Shown: in pieces, positions 21,788-30,813 of the stretch | Layout: each line of letters starts with the position of its first letter | How positions within the stretch are numbered: position 1 is the first letter of the stretch | Assembly: GCA_017436575.1 (NCBI GenBank) | Contig: JAFSCU010000039.1 | Span: 1-49,628 of the forward strand | Reading direction: 5' to 3' | DNA length: 49,628 nucleotides | Source: Oscillospiraceae bacterium | GTDB taxonomy: Bacteria; Bacillota; Clostridia; Oscillospirales; Ruminococcaceae | The notes under the pieces: generated by a model | What the model was told of the DNA's origin: nothing | Databases searched by the model: none | Seen by the model: the letters and a program-made list of their open reading frames with translations, nothing else | Translations under genes and position numbers: made by a program

Positions 21788-24700
21788 TCAGCGCAGTTTG
21801 TTCAGGTAGTTTGTAAAATTCTGGCTTTCTTCTTCATCTATCCGGTCCAGAAATTCGTCTATGTCATCCTCCAGGTCATCAATAATACTATCGACAGAAG
21901 GTGCCGGTTTTTTCCAGTATGCAAAACTGCTTGTAAATTTTTTGATTGTTTTGTAATTGGAAGTAACAGCAATGTCATACAGGGAAGGACCTTTGCGATA
22001 AACATATACAGGATATTCGTTTTCCGGCGCGGTACTTGTCATAGGGCTCTTGTGGTTCAACAGGTATTTGCGCTTTTCGCAGGCTGCCATAAAGTTGTAG
22101 TAAGCCTGTTCGTTTTCGATGACAACCGCGAACTGCTTGTTTCTGAAACCATCCCAGTCCAGATAAGGAACATATTCTTTTTCCACCTGTGTTTTTACAG
22201 CGGAACCCGCTGCAGGCTGTGGTTTGGGCTGTGGGGCCGGCGCTGGCTTTGGCTGCGGTGCCGGTGTATATTTCCACGGCAGAATCTGTGGGGTATATTC
22301 TTCACATGTTTCGGAATCATTCGCTAAATCTATAGTACCATCTATATTGGTGCCATAAAAAATATAAACTATTTTGCCGTCTTCGATGGCAGAGGCATAA
22401 CTATAATTTGTTGCTTTAACGCCATCATACCAGGTAATGCCGCGTTTGTCACATTCCAGCATAAAGTTATCGTAGGCCTCTTTATTATCAACAGAAACAG
22501 AAATCAGTCTGTCTTTAAACCGTTGCCAGCTGAAGGCAGTTACAGGCTTTTCAGCCGGTTTTGCAGGGTATTTACAGTCCCAGTTAACAATAGTTATGTT
22601 ATGCTCTTTGTAGTAATACTCGTAATCCCATCCAATTGCAGTTTCATCTTCATCTTCATAAGCAAAATGAATGTAAAATATTTCATCCTCAAAATATTCA
22701 TAGCGGCGTGCCACTGTTCTTGTACCGAATGGCCATGTATACCTTTGTTCTTCACAGGCCTGCATAAAGTCGTCATAAACTCTTTTACTGTCGATACGTA
22801 CGGCGATTTGTCTGTTACGGAAAGCATCCCAGCTGAAAACAGGTGGTGTATATTTCCACTGCAGAATCTGTGGAGTGTACCGTTCGCATGCTTCGGGATA
22901 ACTCGTAAAATCTATTGTTCCTTCTTTATTTATACCATAAATAAAATAGACTGTTTCTTTGCCTTTGCGAATAGAATCAAAACTAGACGATGTTGTTTTT
23001 TTACTGTTTGACCAGGTAATGTTCTGCCTGTCACATAGTGACATAAAGTCGTCAAAAGCTGCTTTACTGTCAACCGATACCGAAACTTGTCTGTTTTTAA
23101 ACAACTCCCAGGTAAAGGTGTTTACAGCTTTTTCAGCCGGTTTTGCTGGGTACTTGCATTCCCAGTCTGCAATTACCATAGAATTTTTTTTACAGTAATC
23201 CGCATCAGCGGTCTTCGCAATGGCGTTTTCTGTCTCGTCACTGTAAAGCACGTAGAAGGTTTTGCCACCTTTTGCAAAATAAGCATAACGGTAGGCAACT
23301 GTTCTGTTACCATCTTTCCATTTAAGATTGTTGTCTTCACAGGCCTGCATAAAGTCATCATAAACCCTTTTACTGTCTATGCGCACGGCTATCTCTCTGT
23401 TTCTGAACCCACTCCAGCTGAAAACAGGTGGTATGTATATCCAGTCCACAATCTGTATGGAATGGTCTTTGCAATATTTTTCGTCACTTGTCCATATGAT
23501 GGAATTTGCTTTTTTATCATTATGAGCGATATAAAAATCCTTTACACGGTTGGTAAAGAAAGTTTTGTTTGTCAGAGCGAAAAATTCATATGAAACTTCT
23601 TTTGCGTTTTTTCCGTCGCTCCATTTCAGGCATCTCAAAGTGCAGTTATCTATAAAGTTTGTATATGTGGCTTCGTTGTTAATACGTACGGCCACCTTCC
23701 TTTTACGGAAATTATCCCATGTAAATTCGGGCACAGGTTCTGTTTTTGGCTGTGGTTTAGATTCCGGCTTGGGCTGTGGTTTTGGCTGCACCTGCGGTGT
23801 GTATTTCCACCGGATAACCTGTGGTGTATATCGTTCACAGACCTTTGCATCGTAGGAGTAAAATATTGTTCCGTCTGCTATGGTTCCGTAAAAGATATAA
23901 ATAGTTTTCTTGCCTTTGCGCAGAGTGTCATAACTGTAGGTATCCGCTGTTTTGCCATCAAACCAGCAGATTTGTTGTGTACAGCATTCCTTTATGAAAT
24001 CATCATAAGCAGCCTGATTGTCAACAGATACTGAAATCAATCTGTCTTTAAACCGTTGCCAGTTGAATTCTGTCACAGGCTTTGTATCTGCTTTTACAGG
24101 AGATGTGCCTTTCCAGTCAACAATCTGCATAGAGCGGTCTTTGCAGTATTTTTCTTCAGAAGTGCTGGCAATGGCACTTTCTTTGTCGTTGCTGTAATAA
24201 ATGTAGATAGTTTTGCCTTTTGTGCCGAATAAAGTTTTTACCTGTTCTGAAACATATGCATAGCGCACTGTCTCTGGCAGGCTGCCGCCTTCCCATTTAA
24301 GCCTCTGGAACGCACAGGCTTGCATAAAGTTTGTATATGAAGCTTCACTGTCAATTCGTACAGCTATTTTTTTCAGGCGGAAATAATCCCATGTAAATTC
24401 AGGTACAGGTTTTGGTTTTGGCTTTTCAGTCTGTGTTTTGGCGGCAGGTTTATTTTCCTGTTTTTTAACCACAGTATCTGTTTTTGCGGGCGGTGTGTAT
24501 TCCCATTCCACAATATGTGGGGCATAGTATTTGCAGGTATTCTCGTCAAGAGAGTAGCTCATTGTCCTTGGGTATATTACACCATAAGTAATATATACAG
24601 GCCCGCCCTTTGGTGCGATAGACGCATATTTATAGCTTGCTGCTTTTTCGCCCTCTGGCCATGTTATATTTTCTTTTTCACACAGTGCTGTAAAATTATC

Positions 24701-25072
24701 AAATGCAGCCGCATTGTAAATGCTGACTGATATCAGCTGATTTCTGAAGTTATCCCAGCTGAAAACAGGTGGTGAAGCAGGGGCTGCTTCCTGAATCTGC
24801 CAGGCGGTTACTTTAATATGGCTGTGCATCACAGGGCTGTAACCCAGCCGTTTTGGCCGGGATTTATCGCGGTATATGTACAAAGAATCCTGCAGCAGGA
24901 CCGGCAACCGCTGTACACGCATAAATGCGTCAAAATCAGACAGTTTTTTTCCTTGTTGCCAGGAAAAACCTCTGGATGAGCATACTGAAATAAAATCTTT
25001 GTAATCTTTATATGTACGGGTTTCTACCACAAAATCATTGTTCAAAAATCCGCTCCAATCGAAATTCTGCAT
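21788..25072 (-). CDS. Giant FxW-repeat protein, ten ~90-residue units
   Basis: A 1094-residue protein made of ten units starting at residues 4, 104, 226, 336, 450, 551, 653, 746, 847 and 971. A unit reads Phe-x-Trp-x-x-Phe-(Arg/Lys)-(Asn/Asp)-Arg-x-(Ile/Val)-(Ala/Ser)-Val, Tyr-x-x-Phe-x-x-x-Cys, (Ile/Leu)-x-Trp-x-x-Gly, (Val/Ile)-Tyr-(Ile/Phe)-x-Tyr, Cys-x-x-(Tyr/Ser), and closes with (Ile/Val)-x-x-Trp. Two subtypes exist: A (units 3, 5, 6, 8: IAVRID, YCK, QIVDW) and B (units 2, 4, 7, 9: ISVSVD, GTI, YTPQI, WKYTP). Pro-Lys/Gln linkers separate some units. There is no signal peptide or membrane helix. I start at ATG 25072 because AGGAGA lies just before it, inside the longer frame from 25090. 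The unit also occurs in the EssC-like ATPase (~34725-35340) and the membrane protein (39347-39616). It may be a scaffold, adaptor or T7-secreted protein. I do not recognise the family. Confidence 0.88.
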   Translation of the reverse strand: MQNFDWSGFLNNDFVVETRTYKDYKDFISVCSSRGFSWQQGKKLSDFDAFMRVQRLPVLLQDSLYIYRDKSRPKRLGYSPVMHSHIKVTAWQIQEAAPASPPVFSWDNFRNQLISVSIYNAAAFDNFTALCEKENITWPEGEKAASYKYASIAPKGGPVYITYGVIYPRTMSYSLDENTCKYYAPHIVEWEYTPPAKTDTVVKKQENKPAAKTQTEKPKPKPVPEFTWDYFRLKKIAVRIDSEASYTNFMQACAFQRLKWEGGSLPETVRYAYVSEQVKTLFGTKGKTIYIYYSNDKESAIASTSEEKYCKDRSMQIVDWKGTSPVKADTKPVTEFNWQRFKDRLISVSVDNQAAYDDFIKECCTQQICWFDGKTADTYSYDTLRKGKKTIYIFYGTIADGTIFYSYDAKVCERYTPQVIRWKYTPQVQPKPQPKPESKPQPKTEPVPEFTWDNFRKRKVAVRINNEATYTNFIDNCTLRCLKWSDGKNAKEVSYEFFALTNKTFFTNRVKDFYIAHNDKKANSIIWTSDEKYCKDHSIQIVDWIYIPPVFSWSGFRNREIAVRIDSKRVYDDFMQACEDNNLKWKDGNRTVAYRYAYFAKGGKTFYVLYSDETENAIAKTADADYCKKNSMVIADWECKYPAKPAEKAVNTFTWELFKNRQVSVSVDSKAAFDDFMSLCDRQNITWSNSKKTTSSSFDSIRKGKETVYFIYGINKEGTIDFTSYPEACERYTPQILQWKYTPPVFSWDAFRNRQIAVRIDSKRVYDDFMQACEEQRYTWPFGTRTVARRYEYFEDEIFYIHFAYEDEDETAIGWDYEYYYKEHNITIVNWDCKYPAKPAEKPVTAFSWQRFKDRLISVSVDNKEAYDNFMLECDKRGITWYDGVKATNYSYASAIEDGKIVYIFYGTNIDGTIDLANDSETCEEYTPQILPWKYTPAPQPKPAPAPQPKPQPAAGSAVKTQVEKEYVPYLDWDGFRNKQFAVVIENEQAYYNFMAACEKRKYLLNHKSPMTSTAPENEYPVYVYRKGPSLYDIAVTSNYKTIKKFTSSFAYWKKPAPSVDSIIDDLEDDIDEFLDRIDEEESQNFTNYLNKLR

Positions 25073-25524
25073 AAAAAATCTCCTGCTCATATCATAATGT
25101 CTTGTTGGGTATATGATATATAAATAGTATACATATACAAACGATTAATATTCTATGCATATTATTGCCAAATTTTCAGGGGACTTTTTATCGTTTTGAT
25201 GAAAATATAAACTGATTTTTATATTTATGAAAAAAAGAGGCAGAAAACTGTCAGAACAGGATATAGTATATATAATACGGGTAGCGTTATATATTACTAT
25301 TATATAAAACCGTTACAGGCAGAACATCAGCAGTGGCTGTATAAAGTAGATGCAGTTTTTGTACTGAATCGGCTTATGTTGTAAATCCCAAAAATAATAT
25401 TTTTTTTTAGTGATTTATACAAATTTGACAAAAAGCACGGAAATTTGTTTAAAAATAAGTTTTTATTTAATATAATTACAGTTATAAAATAAATATGCAG
25501 ATTTTAACTGAAAGGGAGCTTTCT
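25073..25524. other. Divergent intergenic region before the secretion-like cluster
   Basis: About 450 AT-rich bases between the repeat protein and the cluster. GTATATG (25109-25115) and CATATAC (25132-25138) form a dyad in the likely promoter of the repeat gene. No clear consensus promoter is visible for the plus-strand cluster, although TTGACA-like and AATATAAT-like elements occur near 25428 and 25470. No gene seen. Confidence 0.5.
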
Positions 25525-26130
25525 ATGTCATACAACAATTTTTCTCAGGACGCGTTGATGGATACATATAATTCCTACAAACGCAAATATGAAAATGCTG
25601 CGGCAGAGAAACGCCGGTCTGAAAAGAAAGAGGCCAGCTATGTTTCCCAGAGAAAAAAGAAAAAAACTGCCATAAGCACCAAGTCCGTACAGAAGAAAAA
25701 CCTGGAAAAACGTCTGGCTGGAATAAAAGACATAATCAAAATGTTTGACGGTAACGGCGGATGGTTTTCAACTGATATTCCGGATACTGTAAAAGCTGCC
25801 AACAAAAAAGCAGAAAAAGCAGATGGAGCCTACAGGGAAAGCATCAGGCTGTCAGGCGGTGCACCGGCTGCCAGCATAAGCACTGCGTTTTACACAAAAT
25901 CTGTTTCTGAAGATGTAAATTCCGGCAGCGCTTATTCAGAGTTTAAAAAAGAAAAAAGCAATGTTGAAAAAAATATAGAATCACTGACATCACAGATTAA
26001 AAAGCTGAATGCAGAGGTTGAAGACCTGAACAAAAAAATAAAAAACTGCAATGCACAGCAGGACAGGCTGGAATCCAAAATGCGCAGCTATCTGTTTGAA
26101 ATGACGATAATTAAAAAACTGATTTATTGA
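25525..26130 (+). CDS. Coiled-coil protein upstream of the effector
   Basis: A 201-residue Lys/Glu-rich protein. Residues 1-75 and 140-190 are long amphipathic helices (EKRRSEKKEASYVSQRKKKK; NIESLTSQIKKLNAEVEDLN) that would form a coiled-coil hairpin. In Firmicutes T7SS loci small helical proteins encoded directly before a toxin act as targeting partners or chaperones, and this gene is in that place, 14 bases before the metalloprotease gene. I start it at ATG 25525 (GGGAG upstream), not 25495. No sequence family recognised; the partner role is inference. Confidence 0.65.
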   Translation: MSYNNFSQDALMDTYNSYKRKYENAAAEKRRSEKKEASYVSQRKKKKTAISTKSVQKKNLEKRLAGIKDIIKMFDGNGGWFSTDIPDTVKAANKKAEKADGAYRESIRLSGGAPAASISTAFYTKSVSEDVNSGSAYSEFKKEKSNVEKNIESLTSQIKKLNAEVEDLNKKIKNCNAQQDRLESKMRSYLFEMTIIKKLIY

Positions 26131-26144
26131 TACAGAGGTTTTTT

Positions 26145-28100
26145 ATGAGAATAGAAATTAACGGCAGAGGCGGTTTCGGCGGAGGTGCCACCCTGGACGA
26201 TTTCCACGATACCATGACACAACTGAATAACAGCATTGAAGATGTTATAGCTGATTTCAAGGCGGTAAAAACAGCCACGAACAGCCTGAACGGTGGCGTG
26301 GGCAATCTATCTGCGGCTATGGCCAGTGTGGATGCCCGTATTGCGTCTGAAAAAGAGCGGATATATTATGTAAGCAGAGTAAACGATAAATACAGCAGCC
26401 TTATCAATACTGTTGCCAGCATAGACAACCGGGTGGCAGTAATGGTGGCCCAGAACCGCAAAGAAGTATATCTGCTTTATCCGCAGTCTATGACAGCAGA
26501 CGCACCGTGGTATGAGCAAGTGATAGAGTTTGTAGGTGAATCTCTTGATTCTGCCTGGGATTTTCTGACTGACCATAAAAACGAAATCATCAGTTTTGCA
26601 CTTGGTGGTCCTGTAGGTCTTATTATAAACAGTTATTTACGGACCGAAGAAGGCCAGAAATGGTGGGATGAACACTGGTATGACGTTGTTAACATCGGTG
26701 TGACCGCTATCGTTGCTGTGGGTTCTGCCCGGGTACTCATTCTTTTTCCTGGCGTGGGGGTTGTTTTGGTATCTGCAGTTGGCGGTGGTATTTTGGCCGC
26801 TACACGAGCTACTACAACGCAGATAAGAGATAAAGGAAAGATAGTAGACGGATGGCAGATATTAGATGAAACTATTAAAGGTGTGCTTGCGGGCGCAGTT
26901 ACAGGCTATATCGGTGGTTACATAGGTAATGCAGCAACCGGAATTTTTGGAGAAACACCAGTGGTTGTCCGCTATTTGGGAAAAGGTATGGCTGAAGTTG
27001 GCAGTGGTATTGCAACCCGTGGTTTGGCGGCAGCTATAGAAACCTTTGACACAGAAAAAGGTGTGAACTGGAAGGCAGTTCGTAATCAGGCGTTGGACCC
27101 TGCGTCTATGATGATGGATTTTGCCATTGGCGAGGCAACAGAAGCAATCCCTGTAGACAAATACGCAAACAAGTTCAGAAATGCTGTATTGGGAGACGCG
27201 GCAACACCGCCTGCTAAAGTATTGGATGTATATTCCAAAAAGATGGACCCGGATGTTGCACCATTAAAACCTGGCACAAAAGGCATTGTTGATTTAGAAT
27301 ACAACAACAACGTGCGGAAACACTTGTATGATAATAATCTTGTCAAAGGCTCTTATTTCAATGGTATGGATTCACGCGCTGTTAATGAAATTGGCGATAC
27401 AATAGTAGCGCTTAAAAATAGAGTGCTTGGTTTGGAAATTGGCTATGTGACTACACAGGGGGCTATGAAAAACCGGATTACATCCGATATTACTGATTAC
27501 GTAAAAACTGTAGCCAATGTAACTGATGATGTGGCAAAACAGTATGCAGACGATGTTATAAAGTATCGGACAGATATTGCTGATGACAGTCTGGCAAGTG
27601 TAGTGGTGTTTAATCCGGATATGGCGGGAAATGACCAGAACCGGCGCAAGATGTTAGATTGGCTTGGTTCGAAATATAACAACAGTATTGTGGTTAATGA
27701 TGTTCTTGCATCTAATTATGATGAGGGTATCAGATATCTTAATGACATGGTAGCTATTGGCGCCAGCCCTGAGGGCTGTAATGATTTCTCATCATTAATG
27801 GCCCATGAAATGACCCATCTGATTGATAATATGGTAGGTGCATCGTCTAATAAGGCTATAATAACCGAACTTATTAATTTGGATGCTACTGGAAAAACTG
27901 GAAAAGTCATTTCTTCATATGCAGCTACAAGCGGCTTTGATGATAAGATTGCGGAAGCGGTCTCCAAGGTATGGAAAAAAGGCACATGGGATGATGTTGC
28001 CAATGGAATATTGTCTGATGACCCTTGTGATACCATTACAAAATTAGTTTTGGACCTTTTAGATCCGAACCAGCCAACCCTTACCCGAATACTCCGATAA
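26145..28100 (+). CDS. Predicted T7SS effector with zinc-metallopeptidase toxin domain
   Basis: A 651-residue protein. Residues ~1-120 are helical, like the targeting region of LXG-type substrates (LNNSIEDVIADFKAVKTATN). Residues ~145-290 are glycine/alanine/valine-rich and hydrophobic, resembling translocation regions. The C-terminal ~130 residues carry a zincin motif LMAHEMTHLID (His554, Glu555, His558), followed by SSYAATSGFDDKIAEAVS whose Glu604 fits the third ligand in the S-x-Y-A...A-E pattern of polymorphic zincin toxins. The order of targeting, translocation and toxin parts fits a secreted antibacterial effector. ATG 26145 follows AGAGG; TTG 26127 is an alternative. No obvious immunity gene follows; the TPR gene is next. 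Substrate unknown. Confidence 0.72.
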   Translation: MRIEINGRGGFGGGATLDDFHDTMTQLNNSIEDVIADFKAVKTATNSLNGGVGNLSAAMASVDARIASEKERIYYVSRVNDKYSSLINTVASIDNRVAVMVAQNRKEVYLLYPQSMTADAPWYEQVIEFVGESLDSAWDFLTDHKNEIISFALGGPVGLIINSYLRTEEGQKWWDEHWYDVVNIGVTAIVAVGSARVLILFPGVGVVLVSAVGGGILAATRATTTQIRDKGKIVDGWQILDETIKGVLAGAVTGYIGGYIGNAATGIFGETPVVVRYLGKGMAEVGSGIATRGLAAAIETFDTEKGVNWKAVRNQALDPASMMMDFAIGEATEAIPVDKYANKFRNAVLGDAATPPAKVLDVYSKKMDPDVAPLKPGTKGIVDLEYNNNVRKHLYDNNLVKGSYFNGMDSRAVNEIGDTIVALKNRVLGLEIGYVTTQGAMKNRITSDITDYVKTVANVTDDVAKQYADDVIKYRTDIADDSLASVVVFNPDMAGNDQNRRKMLDWLGSKYNNSIVVNDVLASNYDEGIRYLNDMVAIGASPEGCNDFSSLMAHEMTHLIDNMVGASSNKAIITELINLDATGKTGKVISSYAATSGFDDKIAEAVSKVWKKGTWDDVANGILSDDPCDTITKLVLDLLDPNQPTLTRILR

Positions 28101-28116
28101 GAGAGGAATATACAAG

Positions 28117-29709
28117 ATGACCAATTTTAATAATACAATTGATTTCAAGCAGAACAAAGAGGAGCATCTGCACTTTGCAGACACCGCCTTTGCAAACAGA
28201 CAGTATGACGAGGCGCTGAAATGGTACGGCAGAGTGCTTGAAGCGGAACCGGGCAACATCCATGCACTGTTCCATACAGGGGTTATCACCCTGTCCCAGG
28301 GCAGACATGAAGAAAGCCTGCAGTATTTTGCAAAAGCAAGAGAACTGGACCCGGACAATGGTGATACAGCCTATACATACGGTACAGCCTTTTACTATAC
28401 AAAAAACTTTGCAAAAGCTTTTGAACAGTATGTGGAAGCCGAAAGACTGGGATGCCGCGAAGATGTGCTGGTGCGTATGTACTACAAAATGGCATCTATC
28501 TGCATAGGCCGCAGAGATACAAAATCAGCCCGGATTTACCTGAAAAAAGGTGATGAAGCAGATACATCAGGTGTAGTCAGCCTGCACCCACAGATTATCA
28601 GGGAAAAGTTCAATATGTACCTGATTCTCAGAGACTTTGAAAATGCTGAAAAATGTTCAGCACAGCTTCTTGCCACAGACCCTTCTGACTTTGACAATTA
28701 TCTGCTGTATGCAAATCTGCTGAAGGAAAAAGGGGATAATGACAAAGCGCTGAAAGTTCTTCTGGATGCTGAAAAATATGTTGACCTTACGGCAGAAGAA
28801 CGTATCCTGCTCAATATGCAGAAAGATGAATTTACTGCTACAACACCGGAGGAAAAAGTGTCTGACAAGTCTGTGAAAATGCTGGAAGACTACTGCAACT
28901 CTGACGATATTTCTGAAGAAGACAGATTTGCAGGTATACTGACACTTACAACACTTCTCATTGAAAAGGGCGATTATGACAAGGTAATTGATTATCTAAA
29001 GCCGTTTGTCGAACTGACTTATGGCACAGAGGATGATTATGTGCCTGTGGAAGAAGCGGCAGAATACGATACCGACCCTGGCTATATAGATGAAGAAACC
29101 TATGATGCTATCCAGAAGGGAATGGATGAATTCCAGGAGATGATGGACACAGGTATGATAGACGTGGATATGATCAGACGGAGTGCCGAAATTGCATATG
29201 ACGAAGACGGCAACGAGTATTATGAATATGATGAATCAGTGTTCCGCACTGAAAACAAATTTTCATCCGGCGATGATGCAGAGGACGCAGAAACCGAAAA
29301 AGAGGCATATGAACTTACTGTCGCAGACAGGGAAAAAGCCCGGTTTACACTTATGACAGCATATATGTGCAAAGATGACTATGCAAAAGCAATAGAAATT
29401 GCCAATACACTGAAACACAGTGAAACCAGATTCTATGCACACCACGGCCTGTACACAGCTACTGCACTGAAAATGAAACAGGAAGGTTATACTGACCGGG
29501 TGCAGGCAGAATATGCTAAAGCACTTGCGTATTTCAAGGCGCGTAGCTTTGAAGACCCGTCTGATTCACTGGCACAGGTGTTCAGGGCACGCCTTTATGT
29601 GGAACAGGGTAAAAACTACAAAGCACGAGAAATTGCAAATCTTCTTTCTGAAAATGACAGACAGGCTGTCCTCAGATATGTTGACAGTTATGCACAATTC
29701 AGGAGGTAG
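28117..29709 (+). CDS. TPR-repeat protein
   Basis: A 530-residue protein with at least four tetratricopeptide repeats in residues ~15-215 (ADTAFANRQYDEALKWYGRV; ALFHTGVITLSQGRHEESLQ; YTYGTAFYYTKNFAKAFEQY) and more in ~400-520 (TAYMCKDDYAKAIEIANTL; ARLYVEQGKNYKAREIANLL). An acidic, Tyr-rich insert (residues ~300-385) separates them. There is no signal peptide. TPR proteins serve as assembly platforms or chaperones. Set between the effector and the WXG100-like genes, it is either a secretion accessory or the effector's cytosolic antagonist. GAGAGG precedes ATG 28117, and its stop overlaps the ribosome binding site of the next gene. Confidence 0.8.
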   Translation: MTNFNNTIDFKQNKEEHLHFADTAFANRQYDEALKWYGRVLEAEPGNIHALFHTGVITLSQGRHEESLQYFAKARELDPDNGDTAYTYGTAFYYTKNFAKAFEQYVEAERLGCREDVLVRMYYKMASICIGRRDTKSARIYLKKGDEADTSGVVSLHPQIIREKFNMYLILRDFENAEKCSAQLLATDPSDFDNYLLYANLLKEKGDNDKALKVLLDAEKYVDLTAEERILLNMQKDEFTATTPEEKVSDKSVKMLEDYCNSDDISEEDRFAGILTLTTLLIEKGDYDKVIDYLKPFVELTYGTEDDYVPVEEAAEYDTDPGYIDEETYDAIQKGMDEFQEMMDTGMIDVDMIRRSAEIAYDEDGNEYYEYDESVFRTENKFSSGDDAEDAETEKEAYELTVADREKARFTLMTAYMCKDDYAKAIEIANTLKHSETRFYAHHGLYTATALKMKQEGYTDRVQAEYAKALAYFKARSFEDPSDSLAQVFRARLYVEQGKNYKAREIANLLSENDRQAVLRYVDSYAQFRR

Positions 29710-29714
29710 CCATT

Positions 29715-30035
29715 ATGAGCACTCTCAAAAAGGATATTGTGCTGGACCAGGAAGCCTTTGACGCGGCCATCAGGGATTTTTCAGAATTAAGCACAAAACT
29801 GGATTCACTGAACAACGATGTGGAACAGATGCTGGGCACGGTGAAAAAAGGCTTTGATACCCCGTCGGGGCGCCAGCTGGTTAACCTGTGTGAAACCAGA
29901 CTGCGCCAGCCACTGGACGCACAGAAGACGGTTTTGCAGGTTATTTCACAGACACTGGCTTCTGCAAAAACCTCATATCAGACAGTTTTCAACGAATATG
30001 AAGAACTTCAACAATTGATAAAAAATATTAAATAA
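29715..30035 (+). CDS. WXG100-like helical hairpin protein 1
   Basis: A 106-residue protein with two amphipathic helices (DAAIRDFSELSTKLDSLNND and KTVLQVISQTLASAKTSYQT) around a turn GFDTPSGRQLV, where the canonical Trp-x-Gly is replaced by Gly-Phe-Asp...Gly. Size, helix pattern and position next to other Esx-like genes support membership in the WXG100 superfamily, whose members are secreted as dimers by EssC/EccC ATPases. AGGAGG precedes the ATG. Confidence 0.72.
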   Translation: MSTLKKDIVLDQEAFDAAIRDFSELSTKLDSLNNDVEQMLGTVKKGFDTPSGRQLVNLCETRLRQPLDAQKTVLQVISQTLASAKTSYQTVFNEYEELQQLIKNIK

Positions 30036-30069
30036 ATTACATATAACCGCAAAAAGAAAGGAATTTATT

Positions 30070-30429
30070 ATGGCAACAGTAGTTTCATCATCTTCAACAA
30101 CAGAAGGCTTTATGTTTTCTACACAGGTTAAAGCAAATGCTGATACAGCAGTAGACAACTGCATCAAAGAACTTAATTCCATTGTTACAGAACTGGACGA
30201 TGTTATTCTGACAGGACTGGCAAAAGAATTTGAAGGCGACGCATATGAAGGTTTTAAAGAATTCTATGTTAGCAAAGTTAAACCTATTATCAGCGACAGC
30301 CTTACAGCAGCCAACAACTCCCTGATGTCCAACATCAAGAAAATTATGGCTGATGTGGAACAGCAGTTCCTCCGCAACGTTGACCCAAAACTGGGTGAAG
30401 CAAACAGAAACCCAAGCGCAGGCGAATAA
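30070..30429 (+). CDS. WXG100-like helical hairpin protein 2
   Basis: A 119-residue protein with two long helices joined by LAKEFEGDAYEGFKEFY, where Phe-Glu-Gly stands in place of Trp-x-Gly. The Ser/Thr-rich N-terminus and short disordered tail (NRNPSAGE) flank the hairpin. AAAGGAATT precedes the ATG. It is likely a secreted or co-secreted partner of the neighbouring WXG100-like proteins. Confidence 0.72.
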   Translation: MATVVSSSSTTEGFMFSTQVKANADTAVDNCIKELNSIVTELDDVILTGLAKEFEGDAYEGFKEFYVSKVKPIISDSLTAANNSLMSNIKKIMADVEQQFLRNVDPKLGEANRNPSAGE

Positions 30430-30463
30430 TTAAAACAGGAAATATATAACAAGGAGACTAATC

Positions 30464-30772
30464 ATGGCTGATAATATGAAAATATACTATCCTGCAGTGG
30501 ATGGAGCAATTACACAGATTGAACAGATTGCACAAAGATATGCAACAGTAGCAGAAAACTTTAAAAACGAATTCGATACTGCCACAAAAGGCTGGACAGG
30601 CGAAAGCAAAAACGCAATGAAAAATTATATCGATGTGGCAGTATACAACTATATTGCAGAAGATATGAAGAAAACAGTTCTGGCACTGGTAACTCTGCTG
30701 GAAAACAACCAGCAGCAGATTAACAGTGCTGACAGCAAAATTGCAGAAAGCCTGCCAAAACAGATAGGCTAA
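30464..30772 (+). CDS. WXG100 family protein (EsxA-like)
   Basis: A 102-residue protein with the canonical turn GWTGESKNAMKNYI between helices (ITQIEQIAQRYATVAENF and LALVTLLENNQQQINSADSK). This is the clearest Esx substrate in the cluster. WXG100 proteins form helical dimers exported by the FtsK/SpoIIIE ATPase of type VII systems. AAGGAG precedes the ATG; the gene is 34 bases after the previous one, so the three are co-transcribed. Confidence 0.85.
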   Translation: MADNMKIYYPAVDGAITQIEQIAQRYATVAENFKNEFDTATKGWTGESKNAMKNYIDVAVYNYIAEDMKKTVLALVTLLENNQQQINSADSKIAESLPKQIG

Positions 30773-30813
30773 ACTGTGGCAGGGAGATGACATAAATTTA
30801 CGGAGGTTCTTAT

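Noticed and set aside
21767-24730. Several long plus-strand open frames opposite the repeat protein
   Set aside because: They arise because the repeated coding sequence has few stop codons in antisense; their repeats only mirror those of the real gene.
21788-25072. CRISPR-like appearance of regularly spaced similar blocks
   Set aside because: The period is about 300 bases, the blocks are diverged coding units in one frame, and there are no cas genes or short identical repeats.
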